A DNA stretch of 64,000 nt from JAVDCA01 sp035293985 (GTDB lineage: Bacteria; Pseudomonadota; Alphaproteobacteria; Rhizobiales; Xanthobacteraceae), in NCBI GenBank assembly GCA_035293985.1, contig DATGLS010000045.1:372001-436000 (forward strand), in the 5' to 3' direction. The translations under genes were made by a program, and so were the position numbers. Numbering within the stretch: the first letter of the stretch is position 1; each line of letters starts with the position of its first letter. The notes below the pieces were generated by a model. That model had not been told where the DNA came from. It saw only the letters and a list, made by a program, of their open reading frames with translations, and ran no database searches. Shown piece by piece: positions 1 through 8,053 of the stretch.

Positions 1-1
1 G

Positions 2-751
2 TCGTCGGTCCCGGTGCACGCGCCGAATGCGGCACTGCAAGGGCCCATCCTGGTCGTGAAGCGCAACGTCGCCGCCGCCAACGAGCCGATCAAGCCGATC
101 GCCGTGAAAACCATCAAGGTGCGGCTCGCGCCGATGCGCACCGCTTCGCTCCAGCCGCCGGCCGCCATGGTCCCGATCAATGACCAGACTGGCGCGACGC
201 AAGCACCCGCTGCACCCGCTGCACCCGCTGCGGCCGCCGCCCCAGCGCCAGCAGCCGCGTCGGCGGCACCCGCGATCGCCGCGTTGGCGGCACACATGAG
301 GGCGCACATGGCGGCCGCCGCACCACAACAGCCCGCGGTGCAGGCCGCACCGGCGCCGTCACCCCTCCCCCTTCCGCCCGCGCCCGCCTGGCAGACGCCA
401 GCGGCCGCTGCCGCGCCGGTCGTCGTGGCGACCGCGACGCAGGCGCCGCCGAAGGCGGAGCCGGCCGCGCCCGCACCAACACGCAACCAGCAGGCTCACG
501 CCCCCACGCACACCGGCTGGATCATCCAGATCGGCGCGTTCGGCAGCGAGGACGAAGCCAAGCAGCATCTCGACGAGGCGCAGAGCAAGGTGAGCTCGCT
601 TCAGCACGCCGACCGTTTCACCGAGCCCGTGACCAAGGACGACAAGGTCTACTATCGGGCGCGCTTTGCCGGCCTCGACAAGAGCCAGGCCGAGGAGACC
701 TGCAAAAAGCTGCGGCGCAACGACTTCGCCTGCATGACGGTCAAGAACTAG
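2..751 (+). CDS. SPOR-domain protein, C-terminal part (probable D-alanyl-D-alanine carboxypeptidase), 5' truncated
   Basis: The reading frame is open to the left edge, so only the C-terminal 249 residues are present. A long Ala/Pro-rich low-complexity linker (about residues 60-165) is followed by a SPOR-type domain (about 170-249) that begins near HTGWIIQIGAFGS and contains the YYRARFAGL core. SPOR domains bind denuded septal peptidoglycan in the periplasm. In Rhizobiales this linker-plus-SPOR architecture commonly forms the tail of penicillin-binding DacA/DacC-type carboxypeptidases, and that is the inference here. The catalytic domain lies outside the window, so another SPOR-tailed envelope protein is possible. 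Confidence 0.75.
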   Translation, partial: SSVPVHAPNAALQGPILVVKRNVAAANEPIKPIAVKTIKVRLAPMRTASLQPPAAMVPINDQTGATQAPAAPAAPAAAAAPAPAAASAAPAIAALAAHMRAHMAAAAPQQPAVQAAPAPSPLPLPPAPAWQTPAAAAAPVVVATATQAPPKAEPAAPAPTRNQQAHAPTHTGWIIQIGAFGSEDEAKQHLDEAQSKVSSLQHADRFTEPVTKDDKVYYRARFAGLDKSQAEETCKKLRRNDFACMTVKN

Positions 752-771
752 CGCCTGAGGCATGCGAAATC

Positions 772-796
772 CCGCCCCGGATTTGATCCGGGGCGG
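772..796 (+). terminator. GC-rich hairpin 3' of the SPOR gene
   Basis: A perfect 11-bp inverted repeat (CCGCCCCGGAT / ATCCGGGGCGG) with a 3-nt loop lies 20 bp after the stop codon. No T-tract follows, so it may be a weak terminator, an RNA 3'-end stabiliser or a small palindromic repeat. Confidence 0.4.
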
Positions 797-1056
797 ACGC
801 CGGTTCGTAGATTTGGACGAGCGAAGCGACGCCGTTCTTCGAACCGTGATGGACATGCGCCAAATAGACCAGCTGTCGCGCCGCCAGAACCACGCGCAGG
901 TCACGAAGCAGTAAGAATTTCGCGGCAGAATTTCGCACAGCAGAAAAGGAAAAGAAGTCGGGGTTCGGCGTTATCGTTGGAGTCGGGTTCGTTCAGTAGC
1001 GTAACGCGTAACGGATGGGTTGCCGGACAGGAGGCCGCGCTCATCCGTGTGTGGAG
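797..1056. other. Intergenic stretch without a recognised gene
   Basis: Between the SPOR gene hairpin and the convergent J-domain gene. Short open frames exist on both strands, but none has a convincing ribosome site or recognisable product. No promoter or RNA gene was recognised. Confidence 0.4.
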
Positions 1057-1758
1057 TTAGCGATGGCGGCGGAGAAGAACATCTTTGGCCTCATTGATGC
1101 GGGCCGCGAGGTACGTCGGCCCCCCTTGATCGGGATGCAGTTTCTTCATGAGAGCCCGGTAGGCCTGTCCGATTTCCTCCGCACCAGCCCCCGGCTCAAG
1201 GCCAAGGAACTTATAGGCCTCCTCTTCGGTCATTTTGCCGGAACTCGCCGCACCGCGCTGCCGCGCGTCCGCACTGCCTTGCGCGTGTTCACGCCAGCCG
1301 GCCTGCCGGCGGTCACGATACGCCATCAATAGCTGCCGGCTCGCCGGGTCCATCTCCGCCATCAGCGCATCGAGGGTTGCATCGTCGAGCGCGTCGAGGT
1401 CGGCGCCCGCGCGCCGGCCGGCAATGACGCGACCGCGCATGGCGCCGGTCACATGATCGATCGCGACCTCGATGAAGGCGGTGCGCTGGCGCGACACCTG
1501 GCTCGCGCCGCCCATCCAGCTGGGCAGGAAAGAAACGCCGCGCATCCAGCCGAGCAGACTGAGCCCCAGGAGCCCGAGCGGCACGCCGAGCCCGATGAGG
1601 CCGCGCAGCGTGAGCAGCACCCCGGCGACGAGCGCCAGCAGGCCGCCCGCCCGTTGCGCGAGCCAGGCCGTGCCGGTGGGATTGGCCCGCACGTATTTGT
1701 GCATGAACCAAAGCACCACGAGCAGCGCCACGATGCCGGTGAGCACCGATCCCATCAT
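1057..1758 (-). CDS. Membrane-anchored J-domain (DnaJ-like) protein
   Basis: About 233 aa. The N-terminus starts at the MMGSVLTG pair and is strongly hydrophobic, with two or three membrane segments in the first ~75 residues. A charged middle region follows, and the C-terminus is a J domain with the essential HPD triplet (about residues 208-210, KKLHPDQGG) that stimulates Hsp70 ATPase. This is the arrangement of the DjlA-like/TIM14-like small membrane J proteins of alphaproteobacteria. An upstream in-frame GTG at 1809 would add 17 residues; ATG 1758 is preferred because the hydrophobic segment then starts at once and GAGGTG lies just before it. It follows thiE closely and is probably read from the thi transcript. 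Confidence 0.8.
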   Translation of the reverse strand: MMGSVLTGIVALLVVLWFMHKYVRANPTGTAWLAQRAGGLLALVAGVLLTLRGLIGLGVPLGLLGLSLLGWMRGVSFLPSWMGGASQVSRQRTAFIEVAIDHVTGAMRGRVIAGRRAGADLDALDDATLDALMAEMDPASRQLLMAYRDRRQAGWREHAQGSADARQRGAASSGKMTEEEAYKFLGLEPGAGAEEIGQAYRALMKKLHPDQGGPTYLAARINEAKDVLLRRHR

Positions 1759-1813
1759 CACCTCATGCCAGGCTGCGTCTGGCCCCGTCCGCCGGCCCGG
1801 TTGCGACACGCAT

Positions 1814-2470
1814 CTAGCGCCGATTGGCCGGAACGCAAAGCGCGGTCAGGAATCCGGCCACAATGTCGTGGACGCGGCTGGACGGCCCCGCGGCGCGCAT
1901 GATCTCGCCCATCACCGCAATGCCGGCCGCGCCGGCGGCGATGCACTCTTGCGCACGCTGCCGCGTGATGCCGCCCAGCGCAAGCAGCGGGAGCCCGTGA
2001 CGCGCCGCGCGCGTGAGCGCCGCAAGGCCGAGCTCGGGTCCATAGTCGGGCTTGCTCGCCGTGGCAAAGATCGGGCTCAGCGTCGCATAATCGGCGCCGG
2101 CCGCTTGTGCGGCGGCGACATCGGCATCGCCATGGGCCGAGACGCCGATGATCGCATCGGCGCCGAGCCGCATGCGCGCCGCCGCGATGGCGCCCGGCGC
2201 GGCGGCTGCGGCGAGGTGCACGCCATCAGCGCCGACCGCGGCCGCAAGCTCGACGTCACCGCCGATCGTGAGCCTGGCCCGTACGGACCGCGTGATTGCC
2301 GTGAGCGCAACGGCGAGCGCGCGTCGCTCGCCCAGGGGCAGATCGCGGTCGCGCAGCCAGATCCAATTCGCGCCGGCGCGCACGGCCTCGGCCACGGTGT
2401 CGGGCAGCGGCGCCGTCGCCTGATGGCGGTCGGTCACGATCAGCAGCCGCGACGGCAGCCGCCCATTCAT
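1814..2470 (-). CDS. thiE: Thiamine phosphate synthase
   Basis: 218 aa, usual length for ThiE. It joins hydroxymethylpyrimidine diphosphate and thiazole phosphate to form thiamine phosphate in the cytosol. The TIM-barrel landmarks are visible: WIWLRDRDL near residues 37-45, GADGVHL near 80-86, IIGVSAH near 108-113 and the phosphate-binding LLALGGIT segment near 162-169. The ATG overlaps the thiG stop by 4 bases (ATGA), typical of translational coupling. Last dedicated thiamine gene of the operon. Confidence 0.93.
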   Translation of the reverse strand: MNGRLPSRLLIVTDRHQATAPLPDTVAEAVRAGANWIWLRDRDLPLGERRALAVALTAITRSVRARLTIGGDVELAAAVGADGVHLAAAAAPGAIAAARMRLGADAIIGVSAHGDADVAAAQAAGADYATLSPIFATASKPDYGPELGLAALTRAARHGLPLLALGGITRQRAQECIAAGAAGIAVMGEIMRAAGPSSRVHDIVAGFLTALCVPANRR

Positions 2471-3270
2471 GATCCGACGAGGCCGAGCTGCGGGCTCGAC
2501 GGCTCGGCGCGGCCGCGGCGGGGAATGCGGCCGGCGTGAAACGCGTGGCGTCCGGCGACCACGGCGTGGCGCATGGCGCGCGCCATGGCGACCGGATCGT
2601 CCGCCTTGGCAACCGCGGTGTTGAGCAGCACGCCGGCGGCGCCGAGCTCCATGGCGATCACCGCGTCCGATGCGGTGCCGATTCCGGCATCGACGAATAC
2701 CGGCACGGGGGAGCGGCGGCAGATCACCTCGAGGTTCGCCGGATTGGCGATACCCATGCCGGAGCCGATCAGCGAGCCCATCGGCATCACGGCAACGCAG
2801 CCGATATCGGCGAGGCGCTGGCAGACCACCGGGTCGTCGTTGCAATAGGGCAGCACGATGAAATCGCGCGCGACCAGCGTGCGCGCCGCCTCGATCAGCT
2901 CGTTGACGTCGGGATAGAGCGTCTCGCGGTCGCCGATCACCTCGAGCTTGATCCAGTTGGTGTCGAGCGCCTCGCGCGCGAGCTCGGCGGTGAGCACCGC
3001 GTCGCGCGCGGTCTCGCACCCCGCCGTGTTGGGCAGAAACCGCTTGCCGGCGAGCAGCCCAATGGTGTCGGAGCCGTGGCCCTTGAGCGAGATGCGCCGG
3101 ATCGACACCGTGACGATCTCGCAGCCGCTCGCCTCGACCGCGTCGCGCAGGATCTGCTGGCTCGGATAGCCGGCCGTGCCGAGCAGCAGGCGCGACCCGA
3201 TCGGCGCGCCGGCGATCATCAGGGTGTCGTGGTTGGGATCGCGATTGGCCGTGTTCAAATCAGCTTCCAT
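2467..3270 (-). CDS. thiG: Thiazole synthase
   Basis: 267 aa. ThiG condenses deoxyxylulose phosphate, dehydroglycine and ThiS-thiocarboxylate into the thiazole ring of thiamine. The start MEADLNTA follows the thiS stop directly. The Schiff-base lysine is expected at K108 in NWIKLEVIGD; the conserved GTAGYPS, LPNTAGC, MPMGSLIGSGMG and VPVFVDAGIG segments are present. The open frame extends upstream over thiS, but that part is out of frame with thiS and is not part of the protein. Confidence 0.95.
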   Translation of the reverse strand: MEADLNTANRDPNHDTLMIAGAPIGSRLLLGTAGYPSQQILRDAVEASGCEIVTVSIRRISLKGHGSDTIGLLAGKRFLPNTAGCETARDAVLTAELAREALDTNWIKLEVIGDRETLYPDVNELIEAARTLVARDFIVLPYCNDDPVVCQRLADIGCVAVMPMGSLIGSGMGIANPANLEVICRRSPVPVFVDAGIGTASDAVIAMELGAAGVLLNTAVAKADDPVAMARAMRHAVVAGRHAFHAGRIPRRGRAEPSSPQLGLVGS

Positions 3271-3271
3271 T

Positions 3272-3484
3272 TCAGCCACCTTGCATGGCGCGGATGATCT
3301 CGACCCGGTCGCCATCATTGAGCGCGGTCGCCGCCCAGGCATCGCGCCGCACCACGACGCCGTTGAGCGCGATCGCAAAACCTTTCGGGTTGGGCAGATC
3401 GAGCTCGGCCGTCTCGGCGCGCCACAGATCGGCGAGATCGCGGCAGCCGCACACGCGCTCCTCGCCATTAACGTTGAGCCGCAT
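3272..3484 (-). CDS. thiS: Sulfur carrier protein ThiS
   Basis: 70 aa with the beta-grasp pattern (MRLNVNGEER at the start) and the C-terminal Gly-Gly (MQGG) that is adenylated and thiocarboxylated to deliver sulfur to ThiG. The start is chosen at MRLNVNG because an upstream in-frame extension reads through the thiO 3' end and adds nothing family-like. It overlaps the thiO stop by 17 bases and ends 1 base before thiG. Confidence 0.92.
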   Translation of the reverse strand: MRLNVNGEERVCGCRDLADLWRAETAELDLPNPKGFAIALNGVVVRRDAWAATALNDGDRVEIIRAMQGG

Positions 3485-4694
3485 CGATTTTCTCCTGATG
3501 CTGCAAGAGGCCTTTGTCTGCGCGCTTGCCCCCAAAGCGCGCGAGCCCGAAGCGGACCGCCGCCCCCGCCATACTACCCTCCGTTACGAGATCGTGGATC
3601 GCCTGCGCGGTGGCGGGCGCGAGCAGGATGCCGTTGCGGTGATGGCCCGTCGCAAGCACTAGGCCGGCGATGTCGCAGGTGCCGAGGATCGGCGCGTCGT
3701 CGTCCGAGGTCGGCCGGAAGCCGGTCCACACCGCCTCGATCTCCATGTCCTCGATCGATGGCAGCGCGCGGCGCGCGCCCTCGAGCAGCGCAAAGACGGC
3801 GCCCGCCGTCACGGCGCGGTCGAAGCCGCATTCCTCGACGGTCGAGCCGACGACGACGCGCCCGCCGGCCTTCGGCGCAAGATGCACCTGCTCGCTCCAC
3901 ACCACGTGCGTCGGCAGGCCGGTGCGTGCATTGGCGCGCAGGCACAGCGCCTGGCCCTTGAGCGGCCGCACCGGGATCGACAGCGCCTCGCCGGTCAGCT
4001 CGCGCGTGCCGGCCCAGGCGCCGTTGGCGAGAATGACGGCGCCGGCGCGGCACAGGCCCTCCGGCGTCACAACGCCGTTGACCTTGCTGCCCTCGATGTC
4101 GAGCGAATAGACCGGGACCTGCTCGATCAGCTTGCCGCCGCGCGCCGCAAGAGCGTTGCGCAACGCCGGCACCAGGCGCCGCGGATCGACCTGATGATCG
4201 TCGGGGCAGAAGATGCCGGCGGTGACCGCCGGCCGCAGCCCCGGCTCGAGCGCGCGCGCCGCCGCGCCGTCGAGCCAGTTGGTGGCGAGCCCGGCGCGCT
4301 TCTGCAAGTCGTGCCGGAACCGCAGCCGCGCGACCTCCTCGCGGCCGAGCGCGACCGTAAGCGTGCCTTCGTCGCGGTAATCGAGATCGATGCCGGACTC
4401 GCCTTCGAGCTCGGCGCGGAATTGTGGCCACAGCCGCTGGCTCTCCAGCGCGAGCGCAAGCAGATCTTCGCCGCCCGGCTCGAGCTCGGTCGCGGCCGCG
4501 AGCATGCCGGTCGCGGCGCCAGTCGCGCCGGCGCCCGCCTCGTCGCGCTCGAACAGCGCGACGTTGAGGCCGGACGCCGCGAGCCGCCAGCCAACGCTGA
4601 GCCCGACCACGCCCGCGCCGACGATCGCGACGTCGACCGCGGCCGGCTGGCTCTCCACGGCCGGACCGCCCGCATGATCGGGCGCGTCGGCCAT
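3468..4694 (-). CDS. thiO: Glycine oxidase ThiO (FAD-dependent)
   Basis: 408 aa from MADAPDH. The N-terminal Rossmann FAD motif IVGAGVVGLSVG lies at about residues 24-35, followed by FERDEAGAGATGAATGM; the C-terminal FAD segment LATGHHRNGILLAP is typical of DadA/ThiO amine oxidases. It oxidises glycine to dehydroglycine for ThiG. Position directly before thiS-thiG and downstream of a TPP riboswitch supports ThiO rather than a catabolic amino-acid oxidase. Another in-frame ATG 15 codons upstream is possible. Confidence 0.9.
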   Translation of the reverse strand: MADAPDHAGGPAVESQPAAVDVAIVGAGVVGLSVGWRLAASGLNVALFERDEAGAGATGAATGMLAAATELEPGGEDLLALALESQRLWPQFRAELEGESGIDLDYRDEGTLTVALGREEVARLRFRHDLQKRAGLATNWLDGAAARALEPGLRPAVTAGIFCPDDHQVDPRRLVPALRNALAARGGKLIEQVPVYSLDIEGSKVNGVVTPEGLCRAGAVILANGAWAGTRELTGEALSIPVRPLKGQALCLRANARTGLPTHVVWSEQVHLAPKAGGRVVVGSTVEECGFDRAVTAGAVFALLEGARRALPSIEDMEIEAVWTGFRPTSDDDAPILGTCDIAGLVLATGHHRNGILLAPATAQAIHDLVTEGSMAGAAVRFGLARFGGKRADKGLLQHQEKIDAAQR

Positions 4695-4809
4695 GCGCAG
4701 CCGCTCACCGATGATGGGACCTTTTTGGCGCCAGCTCAACGCCGCACTCCATCGCTTTTGCCATCGCTTTGGCTTGTCGGAGAGATTGAATTTTCGGGGT
4801 GAGCCGGAA

Positions 4810-4926
4810 ATCCAATCCCTACGCCGGTATGAACCGGATCAGGTTCGAAGGATTTCCGCGCTGCGTGGGGTGTCTTGGCACCCGTCGGCCCAGCGGTTTC
4901 TCAGCCCCTTGTCGGGGATCTCCCTG
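4810..4926 (-). promoter_or_regulatory. TPP (THI-element) riboswitch
   Basis: Reading the minus strand, the conserved TPP-aptamer pieces occur in order: an AGGGAG...GGGGCTGAGA block (about 4925-4900), an expanded P3 arm, then a GAACCTGAT block and a TACCGGCGTAGGGA closing segment (to about 4813). This is the thi-box architecture that binds thiamine pyrophosphate and represses downstream genes. It lies about 115 bases upstream of thiO, so thiO-thiS-thiG-thiE and probably the J-domain gene are under thiamine feedback. Confidence 0.93.
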
Positions 4927-5107
4927 GAATGACGAGACAATGGGACTGTGCGCCGACGGCGTCAAGGGGGACGGCCGATTACGGTATGGTCGCTTTCAGA
5001 CGTGTCGATCAATCGTGAACGAGCATCGTTGCGTGAAAACGACCCGCTCTCCACATCGGCCGCGAGAACTTTGCCGGGTGCCGCGGTGAATCGCCTGGGC
5101 CGCCCCG

Positions 5108-6034
5108 CTAGGCGAGAATATCGTCCGTATCGAGCGGCGTGTCCGCGTTGGCGAACCATTCCTCGCGCATGGCGACGCGATGGCGCGAGCGCTCGTCGAT
5201 CGGCAGGCGCAGGGCGGCGAGCAGGCCCCGCACCTCCTCGCGCGCCGTCACGTGCGACATGCTCGGGCGGGTGCCGAGAGTCGCCTCGTCGATCTGATCG
5301 AGCGCCGTGAGCCCGCGCGGAAAGAACTCGCGGTAGACGACGCGCTCGGCGAGGCCGTCGACGAAACGGAAGCCGAGCCGGGCGGATAGTTCGCTGAGCC
5401 CCTCGCCCACCAGGCGCTTGTTGCGCGAGCCCAGCACTGAGAGGCGGTTGCGCACCACGATCCAATCGGTGTGGCGGGCATCGACGATCCGCCGCTGCCG
5501 GCGCGCCTCGCGCACCATCTCGCCGTAGTGCGAGGTGCCGGTGAGCGCGAAGGTCTCGGGGTCGATGGTGCCGAGCACGTCGAAATCGACGAAGCTGTCG
5601 TTGAGCGGCGTGATCAGGGTGTCGGCCATCGAGTGGGCGAGCCGCGTCAGATAGCTGTCGGTGCCGGGCGTGTCGATCACGACGAAATCGTGACTGTGCT
5701 CGACGCTCGTGATGGCGTTGGCGAAGCCGGCGAATTCCTTCGCCTCGTTCTCGTCGACCTTGAGGCCCTCGCCGCGCGCGATGCGGAAATGCACCGGCAA
5801 CTCGAGCGCGAGCTTGGCTCGCGTCGCCCAGGCGCGCCTGTTGGCGATGTAATGCGAGAAGCTGCCCTGGCGGGAATCGAGGTCGATGGTGGCGACGCGC
5901 TGGCCAGCCTTCATCAGCGCGACCGCGACGTGCATCGCGGTCGTCGACTTGCCCGAGCCGCCCTTCTCGTTGCCGAGCACGACCACGTGGGCGGATCGGG
6001 GCTGCTCCGTCCGCTCGCTGTGCGCGACCCGCAT
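5108..6034 (-). CDS. mipZ: Division-plane positioning ATPase MipZ
   Basis: 308 aa ParA-like ATPase. The deviant Walker A motif GNEKGGSGKST is at residues 21-31, with ATIDLDSRQGS and VVIDTPGTDSYL as the following nucleotide-binding motifs. MipZ forms bipolar gradients anchored by ParB and inhibits FtsZ away from midcell in alphaproteobacteria. The start at MRVAHSER is chosen because GGAGGAG lies 4 bases before its ATG. The C-terminal segment with GLTALDQIDEATLGTRPSM is characteristic of MipZ rather than of plasmid ParA. Monocistronic, between the riboswitch and panC. Confidence 0.92.
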   Translation of the reverse strand: MRVAHSERTEQPRSAHVVVLGNEKGGSGKSTTAMHVAVALMKAGQRVATIDLDSRQGSFSHYIANRRAWATRAKLALELPVHFRIARGEGLKVDENEAKEFAGFANAITSVEHSHDFVVIDTPGTDSYLTRLAHSMADTLITPLNDSFVDFDVLGTIDPETFALTGTSHYGEMVREARRQRRIVDARHTDWIVVRNRLSVLGSRNKRLVGEGLSELSARLGFRFVDGLAERVVYREFFPRGLTALDQIDEATLGTRPSMSHVTAREEVRGLLAALRLPIDERSRHRVAMREEWFANADTPLDTDDILA

Positions 6035-6200
6035 GGCTCCTCCGGCCGGATTTCTGTGATGCGTCCCCGGCCCGGTCAAGCTTCGCTCGCTCGAGTGCTG
6101 CGTTCATGATGAATCGGCGGCGTGGCATCACCGCCCCGCGTCTGTTATCTATCGCGCCCTGCCAGTCAGACGCGCGCCAAAATCGGGGTTAACGGCACGA

Positions 6201-7073
6201 ATGGGACGCAAGATCCAGGTGGCGCGCTCGATCGTGGCGCTCGATCGCGCGCTGCGGCGGTTCAAGCGCGCCGGCAAGATCGCGCTCGTGCCCACCATGG
6301 GCGCGTTGCACAAGGGCCATCTCGCCCTGGTGCGCCAGGCGCGCCGGCGCGCCAACAAGGTGATCGTCTCGATCTTCGTCAACCCGACACAGTTCGGCCC
6401 GAGCGAAGACTTCGCCAACTACCCGCGCGGCATGGCGCAGGATCTCGCGGCCCTCGCCAAGCTCGACGTCGACGTCGATCTCGTCTGGGCGCCGAGCGTC
6501 GACGTGATGTACCCCGACGGCTTCGCGACCCGCGTGGTGCCGGAAGGCGCGGCGCTCGCCGGGCTCGAGGACAAGTTTCGCCCGCACTTCTTCACCGGCG
6601 TCGCGACCGTGGTGGCCAAGCTCTTCACCCAGTGCCGCCCGGACTTTGCGCTGTTCGGCGAGAAGGATTTCCAGCAGCTCAAGATCGTGACCCGCATGGC
6701 GCGCGATCTCGATCTGCCGGTGCGCGTCATCGGTGTCCCGACGGTGCGCGAGGCGGACGGTCTCGCGCTCTCGTCGCGCAACGCGTATCTCTCGCGCGAG
6801 GAGCGCAAGGTCGCGCCGACGCTCTACCGCGCGCTCGCCGCCTGTGCGGATCGCATTGCCTCGGGCGGCGCGCTCGCGGCAGCGCTCGCCGATGGGCGTC
6901 GCACCATCGAACAGGAAGGGTTCGTGGTCGACTACTTCGAGGCGCGCCACGCCGAGACCCTGGCGCCGGTTTCCGCCGCCGCCGCCGACGGGCCGATCCG
7001 CCTCTTGGTCGCGGCCAAGCTCGGCAAGACGCGGCTGATCGACAATCTGGGAGTCCCATCCGGGAAGCGATGA
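6201..7073 (+). CDS. panC: Pantoate--beta-alanine ligase
   Basis: 290 aa, usual length. ATP-dependent condensation of pantoate and beta-alanine to pantothenate, the CoA precursor. The HIGH-type nucleotide-binding segment PTMGALHKGH is at residues 31-40; VNPTQFGPSEDF, FFTGVATVVAKLF, FGEKDFQQ and LALSSRNAYLS are all present. Divergent from mipZ and followed after 4 bp by the DinB-like gene, which may share its transcript. Confidence 0.96.
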   Translation: MGRKIQVARSIVALDRALRRFKRAGKIALVPTMGALHKGHLALVRQARRRANKVIVSIFVNPTQFGPSEDFANYPRGMAQDLAALAKLDVDVDLVWAPSVDVMYPDGFATRVVPEGAALAGLEDKFRPHFFTGVATVVAKLFTQCRPDFALFGEKDFQQLKIVTRMARDLDLPVRVIGVPTVREADGLALSSRNAYLSREERKVAPTLYRALAACADRIASGGALAAALADGRRTIEQEGFVVDYFEARHAETLAPVSAAAADGPIRLLVAAKLGKTRLIDNLGVPSGKR

Positions 7074-7077
7074 CACC

Positions 7078-7608
7078 ATGACCATCGTGAGATCTTTGGC
7101 CAACGAAACGCAAGTCGGACCAGGCTTCGTCCGCACCATGGCGGCCTACAACGCCGAGATGAACCGCCGCCTCTACGCGGCTGCCGCCCGCCTCTCCGAC
7201 GCCGAGCGCCGCGTCCCGCGTGGCGCCTTTTGGGGCTCGATCCACGGCACGCTCTGCCATCTTTTGTGGGGCGACACGATCTGGATGTCGCGCTTCGACG
7301 GGTGGACGCCGCCGCACGTGAAGCAGAAAGAAAGCGCCGGCATGGTCGAGGACTTTGCCGAATTGCGCCGTCGCCGAATTGAGGCGGACGACAAGATTTC
7401 CAGTTGGGCTGCGCGTGTGGATGACGCATGGCTAGCCGGCGACATGGTCTGGTACAGCCAGTCGGCACAGAAGGAGCTGCACCAGCCCCGCATGATGCTG
7501 GTGACGCATTTCTTCAATCACCAGACCCACCACCGCGGGCAGGCGCACGCGCTGCTCACCGCGGCCGGCCAAAAGACCGGCGACACGGATTTGTTCCTGG
7601 TGATTTGA
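7078..7608 (+). CDS. DinB family protein (putative metal-dependent four-helix protein)
   Basis: 176 aa. The pattern of metal-ligand histidines fits the DinB/YfiT superfamily: one in GTLCHLLWGD (about residue 61) and two in HFFNHQTHHRGQAHALL (about 142-155). Members include thiol-dependent transferases and damage-inducible proteins of unclear function; no specific reaction can be assigned. Close spacing to panC suggests cotranscription. Length and motif positions match the family. Confidence 0.85.
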   Translation: MTIVRSLANETQVGPGFVRTMAAYNAEMNRRLYAAAARLSDAERRVPRGAFWGSIHGTLCHLLWGDTIWMSRFDGWTPPHVKQKESAGMVEDFAELRRRRIEADDKISSWAARVDDAWLAGDMVWYSQSAQKELHQPRMMLVTHFFNHQTHHRGQAHALLTAAGQKTGDTDLFLVI

Positions 7609-7625
7609 TCCGATCACGTTCTCGA

Positions 7626-7832
7626 CCTCATCCTGAGAGGCCTTTTGTTCGCGCAGCGAAGAAAGCGTCTCGAAGGATGGGCCGAGCACGCAGGCGGCTC
7701 GAACCCTCGCCGCCGCCCACGGTTCTAGACGCGGCCGCAAGGGCGCCCGCGCTCCTCATCATGAGGAGTCCTTCTCGGTCGGCTGCAGACCGCCTCGATT
7801 TCGCAACACTCGCAAGTCTCACCATGAGGTCG
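7626..7832. repeat. Intergenic palindromic repeat cluster (CCTCAT...ATGAGG type)
   Basis: The stretch between the DinB gene and the small gene downstream of the intradiol dioxygenase holds several copies of CTCAT...(A)TGAG motifs in both orientations (about 7628, 7756-7766, 7819-7827) and CGTCTCGAAGGATG-like arms. This resembles dispersed REP/BIME-type elements common in Bradyrhizobiaceae intergenic regions. No coding potential was recognised. Confidence 0.55.
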
Positions 7833-7854
7833 CGTTGCGTTGCAATGGCAGCCG

Positions 7855-8046
7855 CTATGTCCAAGCATCAGTGGCCGAAGCGCCGTTGAATTCTCCGGGC
7901 TCGTAGCTCTTGTTCTCCTGCGTGTCCGTGATGGTCACGCCGAGACTTTCCTTGCCGCCCGCTGCGACATGGAGCGCATCGACCGGCGTGTCGCGCTCGT
8001 ACGAGAGCTTGCCGTCCAGCGTCTTCACGTCGATGCGGAATCTCAT
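7855..8046 (-). CDS. Small conserved-looking protein downstream of intradiol dioxygenase, function unknown
   Basis: 63 aa beginning MRFRIDVKTLDGK and ending in an acidic Gly/Asn-rich tail. It starts 7 bases after the stop of the intradiol dioxygenase on the same strand, so it is probably its operon partner. No domain was recognised; the predicted pattern is short beta strands. It could be a chance frame, but its placement and ordinary composition favour a real gene. Confidence 0.55.
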   Translation of the reverse strand: MRFRIDVKTLDGKLSYERDTPVDALHVAAGGKESLGVTITDTQENKSYEPGEFNGASATDAWT

Positions 8047-8053
8047 CTCGAAT

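Noticed and set aside
741..938. A 65-codon minus-strand frame after the SPOR gene
   Set aside because: It overlaps the 3' end hairpin and has no ribosome site. It contains a protein-like LAHVHHGSKN stretch, so it might be a remnant, but the evidence is too weak to call.
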